Assembly: GCA_030622955.1 (NCBI GenBank)
Contig: JAUXFM010000010.1
Location: 1 to 44,193 of the forward strand
Direction: 5' to 3'
Length of the DNA stretch: 44,193 bases
DNA from: Lentisphaerales bacterium
Lineage (GTDB): Bacteria; Verrucomicrobiota; Kiritimatiellia; JAUXFM01
Position numbers and translations under genes: made by a program. Every line of letters begins with the position of its first letter. Position 1 is the stretch's first letter. The notes under the pieces are model-generated. The model was not told the origin of the DNA, did no database searches, and saw nothing but the letters and a program-made list of their open reading frames with translations. Positions 7,314-15,045 of the stretch are shown here, piece by piece.

Positions 7314-8120
7314 ATGGCATTGAAAAACTTCCATAATCCAAACATATCCTGGCACGTTGTGAAGCGGCGAATAGGCGAAGAACTGTTGCACCTGGCCATC
7401 GTATACATCGATGCCGCGCTCACGCGCGGACGAAGTCTACACTGGAGCTACGTCTGGGACGATCAACGTTCATACAGGAATGCCGTGCGCCGACTCGAGA
7501 AGGATGGCCTGGTCTTCCTCAAGCCTGGAGAACCCAGCTCCGTGATCGGGTTCACAGAAGCCGCCATCACCTCCGCACCACGCGCTCTCAAGCCTGAGCG
7601 CTGGTGGAAGAAGAAATGGAATGGGACTTGGTACGTCTTCCTATATGATGTCCCGGAAAGCACCAGGACCTATCGTGACGCCATACGGCGCTTCCTGCAG
7701 AACAAGAAGCTCGGGCAGCTCCAGCGCAGTGTCTATGTTACCACCAACGATATCCGCCCCGATTACAGTGACCTTCTCAAGTTGCTTTATACGCGTGACT
7801 ATACTGTTTTGTTCGAAGCCAAGACCGTACTCGGCCAGAGTCCATCAGAGATCGTTCAATCGGCATGGGATTTCGACAAGCTCCGCGAATGCCAATCATG
7901 GTACCTGGAAATCTGTGAACACAATCTGGCCTTCGTCCTTAGCGGTGAACTCTCCCGCCCGCAACTTGAGAACCTGGCCCGAGAAGAAATGACGGCTTAT
8001 CTTACAGCCATGGAGAATGACCCACTTCTCCCGGCGACTTTGCACCCGAAGGATTACCTGGGCAGAGCAGTATACGGTACCCACAAGAAAATCGTCGGGG
8101 AGATAGGCAAGCGTCTATAA
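7314..8120 (+). CDS. PaaX-family transcriptional regulator
   Basis: 268 residues. The N-terminal part (about 1-90) fits a winged-helix DNA-binding domain (YRNAVRRLEKDGLVFLKPGE). The central part carries the PaaX hallmark RWWKKKWNGTWYVFLYDVPE, followed by RRFLQNKKLGQLQRSVYVTT; this is the segment with a Cas2-like ferredoxin fold in the PaaX family. The C-terminal LLPATLHPKDYLG matches the end of PaaX proteins. Known PaaX represses phenylacetate degradation genes and binds phenylacetyl-CoA. No paa genes lie nearby, so the regulon here is unknown. Proteins of this type outside Proteobacteria are often annotated only as PaaX-like. Confidence 0.8.
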   Translation: MALKNFHNPNISWHVVKRRIGEELLHLAIVYIDAALTRGRSLHWSYVWDDQRSYRNAVRRLEKDGLVFLKPGEPSSVIGFTEAAITSAPRALKPERWWKKKWNGTWYVFLYDVPESTRTYRDAIRRFLQNKKLGQLQRSVYVTTNDIRPDYSDLLKLLYTRDYTVLFEAKTVLGQSPSEIVQSAWDFDKLRECQSWYLEICEHNLAFVLSGELSRPQLENLAREEMTAYLTAMENDPLLPATLHPKDYLGRAVYGTHKKIVGEIGKRL

Positions 8121-8159
8121 CCTGGCTGCATGAAGAAACACCAAGGGAACCGACACAGG

Positions 8160-9134
8160 CTAAGCGCCTTTTTTCAGGATGTCGCAGGCCATCTCCCCCA
8201 CTCTTTCCGGTGTGACACCGGCAAGACAGGGAATCCCGTCCCGCCGGCAAGTCCTTGAGAAACAGGGACGACAGTCAAGATTTACGGAAGCAACGTTATC
8301 AAGCTGACCGAAAGGACCAGTCCTGACAGGATCGGTGGGCCCCAGCACTGCAATCACCGGTATGCCAAGCGCCGCCGCCATGTGGAGTGGCCCCGAATCA
8401 TTGGCAACGAGCAGATTCATCTTCTCCAGCAGTCCACCCGTCTCCACAAGCGATAGTTTCCCCGCAAGATTCTCAACATCACCACCCAGCGCCTGCGCGA
8501 TCTCAGCGCAGGGCCCGGCATCTTCCTTCCCCCCCAGCAGGAAGAGCGATGCACCAGAGACCTCTTTCAACCTTTTCCCCAATTCTACGAAACACTTGGC
8601 CGGCCAATTCTTGGTCGGCCAGCGCGAGAAGGGCAATAACGCCACGCGCGGCTGCTCCTGTATGACATCCCGCATGGGAAAGGTTATCGGGAAGCGGGGT
8701 TCTCCGACCTGCAAGCCCAGGTATCTCGCCACATCAAGATTCTGCTCCACGGCATGGCGATCCCTGTTGACCTTGCCCGCGACCGCCGAATAGAAGAGGC
8801 GTGAGCCTTCACGATGAAATGACGGGCCTATCCTGAGCCTGGCCCTTGCCATCCGTGTCACCAGCGCGCTCTTCAACAGGCCCTGGAGATCAATAACATA
8901 GTCGTACTCTTCACGCCACAACTCCGCACGGAACTCCTTCAGGTGCGAGAAGAAACCGTGCCTGTGAAACGGTATGACACGGCTGACATCGTCAAAATGC
9001 TTTACCAGCTCAACGTAATCCCTGTTAACGATCCAATCGATCTCGGCCTCAAGGCCTGTCTTCAGGACATGTACAGCAGGGAGCGCATGGAACAGGTCCC
9101 CCAACGAACTTAGCTTTATAATGAGAATACGCAC
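8160..9134 (-). CDS. Glycosyltransferase family 9 (LPS heptosyltransferase I type)
   Basis: 324 residues, the usual size. The N-terminus MRILIIKLSSLGDLFHALPA is the diagnostic start of WaaC/RfaC-type ADP-heptose transferases. DLQGLLKSALV matches the conserved DxQGLLKS block, and the C-terminal half has the nucleotide-sugar site (LLVANDSGPLHMAAALGIPV followed by LGPTDP). The enzyme transfers heptose to the lipopolysaccharide inner core at the cytoplasmic face of the inner membrane. It indicates an LPS-bearing outer membrane. It is convergent with the PaaX-type gene (39 bp apart) and 75 bp downstream of uvrC. The exact sugar donor cannot be told from sequence alone. Confidence 0.88.
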   Translation of the reverse strand: MRILIIKLSSLGDLFHALPAVHVLKTGLEAEIDWIVNRDYVELVKHFDDVSRVIPFHRHGFFSHLKEFRAELWREEYDYVIDLQGLLKSALVTRMARARLRIGPSFHREGSRLFYSAVAGKVNRDRHAVEQNLDVARYLGLQVGEPRFPITFPMRDVIQEQPRVALLPFSRWPTKNWPAKCFVELGKRLKEVSGASLFLLGGKEDAGPCAEIAQALGGDVENLAGKLSLVETGGLLEKMNLLVANDSGPLHMAAALGIPVIAVLGPTDPVRTGPFGQLDNVASVNLDCRPCFSRTCRRDGIPCLAGVTPERVGEMACDILKKGA

Positions 9135-9209
9135 TGACAGATTTCCTTTTCAATCATCCAAAGATAACCTCGCCTGTGAGGCAAAGCCACAGCAAAAGGA
9201 TTCACATCG

Positions 9210-10679
9210 CTATTCCGGCCTTGAAAGGTGTGTTTTGATCAATCTTGCAGCGGATATTCCGAATCCCGGTATTCCCGCTATTTGTTCTTCCGGCGCGTCC
9301 ATGATCCTGCGAATAGAACCAAAATGCTTGAGCAACTGCTCTTTTCGTTTCTTGCCTATTCCTGAAATCTCGTCGAGCGCCGATTCTTCCATGCACTTAC
9401 TTCTCAGTTGGCGATGATAATCAAGCGCGAACCTGTGTGCTTCATCACGAATTCTCTGCAGCACACGTAATGATGCCGACGAAAACGGCAGACGGATCGG
9501 CCGCTTCGATCCAGGCCAATGTAACTCCTCGAACTTTTTTGCCAATCCTGCGACGGGTAACGCCTGCAGTTCCAGCGCCTTGAGTTCTTTGCGTGCAGCA
9601 TTCACCTGTCCAATCCCACCATCGACCAGCACAAGATCGGGCACTGTTCCCTTCTCCTCTTTCAGGCGCCCGAACCTGCGCCTTATAACCTCGGCCATCA
9701 TCCCGCAATCATCTGCACCCTCAACTGTTTTAATGCGAAACCGCCTGTAACGGTTTCTGTTAGGCATCCCGTTCACGGCACATACCATACTGGCAACAGC
9801 GTATGTCCCCGATATATTCGACACATCGAAGGCCTCGATGACCAGGGGCGGTGCGGGCAGGCGCAACAGCCGCTGTAGTTCCTCGAGCCCCACCATCGCA
9901 TCTTCCCGCTTCATCTCCGGCGTACTGGCAATGCGCGCGTTCTGTTTGATGGCCGAATCAAGCAGCAGATAAGTGTCACGCAGCGCAGCAGCTTTCTCGA
10001 AGGCAAGTTTCGCCGATGCTTCTTCCATCTTCGCTTTGAGTTCTTTCAGAACATCTGCACGCTGACCGCGCAGGAACGCGCAGGCTTCTTCAACTCGTGC
10101 GAGGTATTTGTCATGCGTCACCTTCCCAATACAGGGCGCGGAACAGTATCGAACGATATCATTTATGCAATGCTTGTAGATCTCCGCATCCGGTGTCACC
10201 GGACTGCATTTGCGCACACCAAATCGCTTCTCAAGAAAATCAAGCAATGCGCGTGCAGCGCCGGACGAGCTATAGGGCCCGAAATAGACGGCTTCATCCT
10301 TTCGCTTGAAGCGACAGAGCTTGAATTGTGGGAATGGCCGGCTGAGCTCAACACGTAGCAACAAAAAACGTTTATCATCCTTGAAGCTAACGTTATACCT
10401 GGGCCGATAGTCCTTGATCAGCCGTCCTTCGGTGAGGAGCGCTTCGGCTTCGTTACGGACAACTATGTGATCGATATTCGCCACACTGTGGACAAGGCTG
10501 CGGAGCTTGGGTTCTGCGCTCTTCAATGTTGCCTTGCGAAAATACGATTGAACACGCTTGCGGATCGATACGGCTTTCCCGACATAGATAATCCGCCCAC
10601 GCTTGTCGCGCATCATGTAACAGCCGGGCTTGTCGGGTAGTTCCTTAAGTTTTGCTGCAACCTTATCGGGTACTTTCAT
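9210..10679 (-). CDS. uvrC: Excinuclease ABC subunit C
   Basis: 489 residues, shorter than the roughly 600 of E. coli UvrC. Domains in order: GIY-YIG nuclease at about 14-95 (PGCYMMRDKRGRIIYVGKA, with a conserved Arg in IRKRVQSYF), a cysteine-containing region (C158, C172, C176, C180 area: GVRKCSP and CINDIVRYCSAPCIG), a UVR motif near 220, the RNase H-like nuclease (FDVSNISG, LVLVDGGIGQ, RIRDEAHRF carry the D-D-H triad) and a helix-hairpin-helix pair at the C-terminus (ISGIGKKRKEQLLKHFGS and IPGFGISAARLIK). It makes both incisions in nucleotide excision repair. The start ATG overlaps the end of a short open frame that begins in MITE copy B; this is probably coincidence. Confidence 0.95.
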   Translation of the reverse strand: MKVPDKVAAKLKELPDKPGCYMMRDKRGRIIYVGKAVSIRKRVQSYFRKATLKSAEPKLRSLVHSVANIDHIVVRNEAEALLTEGRLIKDYRPRYNVSFKDDKRFLLLRVELSRPFPQFKLCRFKRKDEAVYFGPYSSSGAARALLDFLEKRFGVRKCSPVTPDAEIYKHCINDIVRYCSAPCIGKVTHDKYLARVEEACAFLRGQRADVLKELKAKMEEASAKLAFEKAAALRDTYLLLDSAIKQNARIASTPEMKREDAMVGLEELQRLLRLPAPPLVIEAFDVSNISGTYAVASMVCAVNGMPNRNRYRRFRIKTVEGADDCGMMAEVIRRRFGRLKEEKGTVPDLVLVDGGIGQVNAARKELKALELQALPVAGLAKKFEELHWPGSKRPIRLPFSSASLRVLQRIRDEAHRFALDYHRQLRSKCMEESALDEISGIGKKRKEQLLKHFGSIRRIMDAPEEQIAGIPGFGISAARLIKTHLSRPE

Positions 10680-10795
10680 GCCGGCTCGCGAGGACCATGC
10701 CGATGGCTTGGCACGCGCTCGCCCTCCATGGTTGTTCTCAGGGTATCCTCATCCAAATTCTTTACCAACAGTGGAGCCAGCCGTCCAGGCGGGGC

Positions 10796-10954
10796 TAGAG
10801 CAGTTTTACAAATACTGTAGCCGTTTTGGCTACTGCATTGCGTATGCTCTGTGTCAGGCTGCACCGGAATAGCCCTGCTATGCCTGCTTCGCCTTCCTTG
10901 ATCATGCACAATTCGCAACGCCCCTCCGGCTACAGTATTTCTTCAACCGCTCTA
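10796..10954. mobile_element. MITE-like element, copy B (159 bp), inserted in the trpC stop codon
   Basis: Same 159-bp element as at 6129-6287, with TAGAGC and GCTCTA ends flanked by TA. On the minus strand the first TA of the element forms the TA of the trpC stop codon TAG. Removing the element and one TA restores the same TAG, so the insertion left the TrpC protein unchanged. The internal hairpin has one mismatch here. The insertion separates trpC from uvrC, which is transcribed in the same direction, and could alter read-through into uvrC. Confidence 0.85.
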
Positions 10955-11767
10955 ACGGCGGGTACCGCCGTCTCCAGGAGCGCTACGAAGAAGGCGCGCC
11001 AGGTTATTACCGGGCTCACCATCTTTAAGAAGTGATTCCCCGACAAGAAATCCATTGTAGCCGTGCCCTTCAAGGTCTTCGATATCCGCAGGGGCCTTGA
11101 TCCCGCTTTCGGCGATGGACAGACGGTCCACAGGAATCATGGCTGCAAGCTCCCTTGCCGTCGACAGGTCAGTCTTCAATGTCTTCAGGTTACGGCTATT
11201 CACTCCTATGATTGCCTTCTCAAGCTGCAACGCTCTTTCGAGTTCCGCCGCATTGTGTGATTCTGCAAGTACCTCTAGACCCAGGCCCAATGAAACTCTG
11301 TAAAGTTCCGCCAACTCCCCGTCAGTGAGTGCCGCGACAATGAGCAGTATGACATCTGCGCCCCATGCAGCGGCTTCGTACAGCTGGTACGGATCGCACA
11401 TGAAATCCTTGCGCAGTATCGGCAGTGCCACCTGCTTTCTGGCCAACTCGACATGTTCGCCTGATCCCTGGAAATGATGTGGCTCGGTCAAGACTGATAT
11501 TCCGGCCGCGCCCGCCTGTTCGTACGATGCCGCGATGCGGCCGGGTTCATATGTCTCGCGAAGCAGTCCGGCAGATGGACTCGCCTTCTTCATTTCGGCG
11601 ATCACCTGCGTTGCATCCTGTCGCACCAGTCTCTCGATAAGGCTGTGATGCTGCCTGGCGCCGGCCGCGGCCTGCAACGACTCAAGAGGGGTCGCCAGTT
11701 TTGCGGCTTCAACGTCAGCGCGCCGTTTGCCCATGATACGATCGAGAATGTTTTCCTGCGCGGTCAT
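10952..11767 (-). CDS. trpC: Indole-3-glycerol-phosphate synthase
   Basis: 271 residues, full length. Diagnostic blocks: IAEMKKASPSAGLLRE (catalytic Lys), ISVLTEPHHFQGS, LPILRKDFMCDPYQLYEAAA, IIGVNSRNLKTLKTDL and IAESGIKAPADIEDLEGHGYNGFLVGESL. It catalyses ring closure of carboxyphenylaminodeoxyribulose phosphate to indole-3-glycerol phosphate in tryptophan synthesis. It lies 12 bp after trpD and is the last trp gene here; trpF, trpB and trpA are not in the window. The last codons form a hairpin (ACGGCGG-TAC-CCGCCGT) just before the stop codon, and the stop codon is the insertion point of MITE copy B. Confidence 0.96.
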   Translation of the reverse strand: MTAQENILDRIMGKRRADVEAAKLATPLESLQAAAGARQHHSLIERLVRQDATQVIAEMKKASPSAGLLRETYEPGRIAASYEQAGAAGISVLTEPHHFQGSGEHVELARKQVALPILRKDFMCDPYQLYEAAAWGADVILLIVAALTDGELAELYRVSLGLGLEVLAESHNAAELERALQLEKAIIGVNSRNLKTLKTDLSTARELAAMIPVDRLSIAESGIKAPADIEDLEGHGYNGFLVGESLLKDGEPGNNLARLLRSAPGDGGTRR

Positions 11768-11779
11768 TGCAATGCCTGT

Positions 11780-12787
11780 TCAGGCGTTAGTCGCCTTGAT
11801 CAGATTCTCGAGCACTTCATTTGCCTTGCTGCTATCAATAGATTCAGCAGCAAGCTTGTAGCCTTCCTTGAGTGTATCCGCCTTTTCGCCCGCTACGATC
11901 GCGGCGGCGGCGTTCAGGCAGACGATGTCACGCCCGGCACCTTTCTCACCGTCCAGTACTGCTCGTGTTGCCTTTGCATTGAATGCAACATCGCCACCGA
12001 CAATCTCGCCTGCATTGGCGTAGTCGTCCATGAACTGCAGTGGATCCAACTCATAGGTCTTCACCTTGCCATCCCGGAGTTCGCTGACACGCGTTGTTGT
12101 TGTCGTTGTGATCTCATCCATGCCATCCTGGCCATGCACGATAAAGGCACGTTTGCTGCCAAGCGCTTTGAGAACACTTGCGAAAGGCTCCGTGAGTTCC
12201 GGCGAGAACACGCCGATGATCTGGCCCTTGGCACCCGCGGGATTCGTCAGGGGGCCGAGCATGTTGAACACTGTCCTGACCCCAAGTTCGCGTCGCGGGC
12301 CCATGGCATGTTTCATTGCAGGATGAAGTTTCGGTGCGAAAAGAAAGCCGATTCCAACATCGGCGATGCAATCTTCAACCCTGTCCGGCGGTACGTCCAG
12401 GTTCACGCCAAGTTCCATCAGCACGTCGGCGGAACCACACTTGCTGCTGATCGCCTTGTTGCCATGCTTGGCGACGGGTACACCTGCACCTGCCACGACG
12501 AACGCTGCTGTTGTGGAGATATTGAATGTGTCGCAGGAATCGCCACCTGTTCCGCAGGTATCGACGACTTTCAGGCCACGCGGGTCAACAAATACAGCGT
12601 GATGCCGCATAGACGACGCTGCCCCGGCCAGCTCTTCTACTGATTCACCTTTCATTCTCAGCGCCACGATGAATGCGCCGATCTGTGCGGGCGTAGCTTC
12701 CCCCGACATGATCAGGTCAAATGCATCACCCATTTCTTTTTGTGAGAGATCGGTGCCATCAAGTATTTTCTGCAGGTACTGTTTCAT
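11780..12787 (-). CDS. trpD: Anthranilate phosphoribosyltransferase
   Basis: 335 residues, normal length. The PRPP-binding motif VDTCGTGGDSCDTFNISTT lies near residue 78, followed by VAKHGNKAISSKCGSADVL and the conserved LGPLTNPAGA. It joins anthranilate to phosphoribosyl pyrophosphate, the second step of tryptophan synthesis. It is a separate protein, not fused to trpG as in some enterobacteria. It sits between trpG (37 bp upstream) and trpC (12 bp downstream) in one transcription unit. Confidence 0.96.
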   Translation of the reverse strand: MKQYLQKILDGTDLSQKEMGDAFDLIMSGEATPAQIGAFIVALRMKGESVEELAGAASSMRHHAVFVDPRGLKVVDTCGTGGDSCDTFNISTTAAFVVAGAGVPVAKHGNKAISSKCGSADVLMELGVNLDVPPDRVEDCIADVGIGFLFAPKLHPAMKHAMGPRRELGVRTVFNMLGPLTNPAGAKGQIIGVFSPELTEPFASVLKALGSKRAFIVHGQDGMDEITTTTTTRVSELRDGKVKTYELDPLQFMDDYANAGEIVGGDVAFNAKATRAVLDGEKGAGRDIVCLNAAAAIVAGEKADTLKEGYKLAAESIDSSKANEVLENLIKATNA

Positions 12788-12824
12788 TCCGGTTACTCCA
12801 TTAGCTATGGGCCGGCGGCCGCAT

Positions 12825-13415
12825 CTACTGACGATCGGTCCAGGCTCCTACAATATCAAGGTAGTTCCGCATCAATTTCTTGCCGCTCGGCGTAAGAACG
12901 GATTCCGGATGGAACTGCACACCGTAAGTCGGGTGTTCCTTGTGTCGCATTCCCATGATCTCGCCATCATCGCTGGTCGCGTCAACCATGAGTTCGGACG
13001 GCACGGTGTCCCCGGGAACGGTCAACGAATGATACCTGCCCGCAGGAAAAGGGTTCTTCATTCCTTTATAGAGCGCAGATTCGTCGTGTTTAACCATCGA
13101 TGTCTTGCCGTGCATGATCCTGGCGGCGTTCTTGATCTCGCCGCCAAACGCTGCGGCGATCGATTGGTGCCCGAGACAGACTCCGAGAATGGGCAGCTGT
13201 CCTGATGTCGTCCTGATCAGTTCCACGGAAATGCCCGCCTCTTTGGGCGTACATGGGCCGGGTGAAATAACCAGTGCGGTCGGCTTGAGCTTCATGAGGT
13301 CGGCAACAGTGATCTCGTCATTGCGGAAAACTTGAATATCTGTGCCGAGGCTCGACATGCCCTGCACAAGGTTATAGGTGAATGAATCGTAGTTATCGAC
13401 AAAGGCTATCATCAC
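12825..13415 (-). CDS. trpG: Anthranilate synthase component II (glutamine amidotransferase)
   Basis: 196 residues. It is a class I glutamine amidotransferase with the nucleophile Cys80 in ILGVCLGHQ, the oxyanion region VISPGPCTPKEAG and the catalytic His-Glu in YGVQFHPESVLT. It supplies ammonia to TrpE. The ATG overlaps the trpE stop codon (ATGA), so the two subunits are translationally coupled in equal amounts. Such proteins can also serve aminodeoxychorismate synthase (PabA); the trp context favours TrpG, though dual use is possible. Confidence 0.94.
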   Translation of the reverse strand: MMIAFVDNYDSFTYNLVQGMSSLGTDIQVFRNDEITVADLMKLKPTALVISPGPCTPKEAGISVELIRTTSGQLPILGVCLGHQSIAAAFGGEIKNAARIMHGKTSMVKHDESALYKGMKNPFPAGRYHSLTVPGDTVPSELMVDATSDDGEIMGMRHKEHPTYGVQFHPESVLTPSGKKLMRNYLDIVGAWTDRQ

Positions 13416-14866
13416 ACTACCTCACTGACATCCAGGCCACCCGCTGCCATTTGAACAGCTTTCTGCATGCCCCTGGACTTGTGACAGGTTTCTTCGTATT
13501 CGGTCTCAGGTACGGAGTCGTAGACAATGCCCGCACCTGCCTGCACGGCAACCGTACCGTCTTCCACTTCAAGCGTACGAATCGTTATGGCCAGGTCCAT
13601 GTTGCCGTCATATCCGATATAGCCGGCGGCCCCGCCATATGCGCCTCTTGCTTCCGGTTCCAGTTCATGAATGATTTCCATAGCCCTGATCTTAGGTGCT
13701 CCGCTGAGTGTGCCTGCCGGGAAGGTGGCTTTAATCACATCGTAGGCGTCGAACTCTTTGCGCAATGTTCCCATAACGTGCGAGACCATATGCATGACGT
13801 GGCTGTATCGTTCGATCACCATGTATTCACTGACCTGTACGCTGCCTGATTCGGCGACTCTTCCTATGTCATTTCGGCCGAGATCGACGAGCATGACATG
13901 TTCGGCCTTTTCTTTCTCGTCACTCAGCAGCTCGTCAACCAGTTTCCTGTCTTCCTGTTCAGTCTTGCCGCGCGGCCTGGTGCCTGCGATGGGACGAAGT
14001 TCTACGCGATTCCCTGTGAGTCGCACCATGACTTCCGGTGACGATCCGACAAGTGCATGACCGCCTATCTTTATAAAGAAGGTATAGGGTGATGGATTCA
14101 GGAGTCTCAGCGCTCGATACAGTTGGAATGGCGTGACGTCTGTCTTTGCGCTGAACCGCTGGGAGAGCACTGCCTGGATGATATCACCTGCGCAGATGTA
14201 TTCCCTAGTCTTCTCGACAATCGCACAGTACTCATCTTTCGTCATGTTCGATTCGAACTCAATCGGGGGATGTTTACCCACGCCCATCACCGCCGGTGGC
14301 TGTTGGAGTATCTTCTCAATGGCTTCGATTTCTTCGATTGCGGCTTCGTATGCCGCTTCGGGTGAATCCTTCTCTTCCGGTCGTGAAGAAACGACGATCT
14401 TGATCGTATGTCTGACATTGTCGAAGACGATGAGCCGTTCGCTCCTTACAAAACAGCTGCGCGGCCTGGCCAACGCGCTGGCGGGCTTGGGGACCGGCAT
14501 ACGTTCAAATTCCGCCATGGCCTCATATCCTATGAAGCCCACGGCGCCACCGCAGAAGCGAGGTAATCCTGCAGCCGGCGCTACGCGAACGCCCTTGTAG
14601 ATATTGCGCAAATCCTCGAGCTTTCCTGTTCGCCCTTCTGAATGATCGATTTCAAGGAAGGGGACGGGGTCAACGCCAACGAAGGAATATCTGCCCCAGG
14701 TCTCGCCGCCTTCCATACTTTCGAGCAGAAACACGTTCTCGCGATCAGCAAATCGCTGGAAGACAGAGACCGGCGTTTCCAGGTCTGCAAGAACTTCCTT
14801 GTAGACAGAAATCAGGTTGTAATCCCTGGCCTGCGCCAGATACTCATCTTTGCCCGGAAATATCAT
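13412..14866 (-). CDS. trpE: Anthranilate synthase component I
   Basis: 484 residues from an ATG at 14866, preceded by GGTGGAG. The frame is open further upstream, but that part is not protein-like and contains the leader inverted repeat. Chorismate-binding hallmarks are present: LRPIAGTRPRG, DLGRNDIGRVAE and FPAGTLSGAPKIRAMEII. The N-terminal domain carries LLESMEGGETWGRYSFVG, the usual position of the tryptophan feedback site (LLES). It converts chorismate to anthranilate with TrpG. It is the first gene of trpE-G-D-C. Confidence 0.95.
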   Translation of the reverse strand: MIFPGKDEYLAQARDYNLISVYKEVLADLETPVSVFQRFADRENVFLLESMEGGETWGRYSFVGVDPVPFLEIDHSEGRTGKLEDLRNIYKGVRVAPAAGLPRFCGGAVGFIGYEAMAEFERMPVPKPASALARPRSCFVRSERLIVFDNVRHTIKIVVSSRPEEKDSPEAAYEAAIEEIEAIEKILQQPPAVMGVGKHPPIEFESNMTKDEYCAIVEKTREYICAGDIIQAVLSQRFSAKTDVTPFQLYRALRLLNPSPYTFFIKIGGHALVGSSPEVMVRLTGNRVELRPIAGTRPRGKTEQEDRKLVDELLSDEKEKAEHVMLVDLGRNDIGRVAESGSVQVSEYMVIERYSHVMHMVSHVMGTLRKEFDAYDVIKATFPAGTLSGAPKIRAMEIIHELEPEARGAYGGAAGYIGYDGNMDLAITIRTLEVEDGTVAVQAGAGIVYDSVPETEYEETCHKSRGMQKAVQMAAGGLDVSEVV

Positions 14867-14896
14867 GACTCCACCTATAGAGATACCGGCCGGAAA

Positions 14897-14952
14897 GGTC
14901 AAGCTTTCCCCCGGTTGGCGGGAATAATGGGAACGATCCAGGGAGCTTGACC
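14897..14952 (-). promoter_or_regulatory. Leader inverted repeat upstream of trpE
   Basis: GGTCAAGCT at 14897-14905 and AGCTTGACC at 14944-14952 are perfect 9-bp inverted repeats separated by 38 bases, with further C-run against G-run pairing just inside. It lies 30-86 bases before the trpE start. It could be a leader stem or an operator. There is no T-run after the stem and no short leader peptide with tandem Trp codons was seen, so a classical trp attenuator is not supported. In the same region TTGACC-17-TATAGG looks like a promoter, but its start point would fall at the trpE ATG. Confidence 0.35.
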
Positions 14953-15045
14953 CGGGGAGTATCAGGTTCCGAGGCGGATAACCGGCACCCTGAGCATAAA
15001 GCCGGGGGATTCGGGGCAAGGGTCAACTCAATCGGAATTGTCTTA

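Noticed and set aside
7314-8120. Possible Cas2, suggesting a CRISPR locus
   Set aside because: The Cas2-like segment is part of a 268-residue PaaX-type protein with a winged-helix N-terminus, and there is no repeat-spacer array or cas1 in the window.
8150-8176. Terminator after the PaaX-type gene (AGGC-TAAGC-GCCT then T-run)
   Set aside because: The stem is only four base pairs and the T-run is explained by the Lys codons at the end of the heptosyltransferase.
10676-10795. Coding fragment between MITE copy B and uvrC, with a stop overlapping the uvrC ATG
   Set aside because: The frame begins inside the MITE, has no family resemblance and is only about 39 codons outside it; the ATGA overlap alone is weak evidence.
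10952-10954. trpC truncated by the MITE
   Set aside because: The pre-insertion sequence gives the same TAG stop codon, and the protein has full family length.
14866-14893. Leaderless trpE promoter TTGACC-17-TATAGG
   Set aside because: It would place the transcription start at the ATG, while a ribosome-binding site is present just upstream of that ATG; the two readings conflict.
14867-15019. Longer N-terminus for TrpE
   Set aside because: TrpE homology begins at the ATG at 14866, which has a ribosome-binding site; the upstream part reads as leader sequence.
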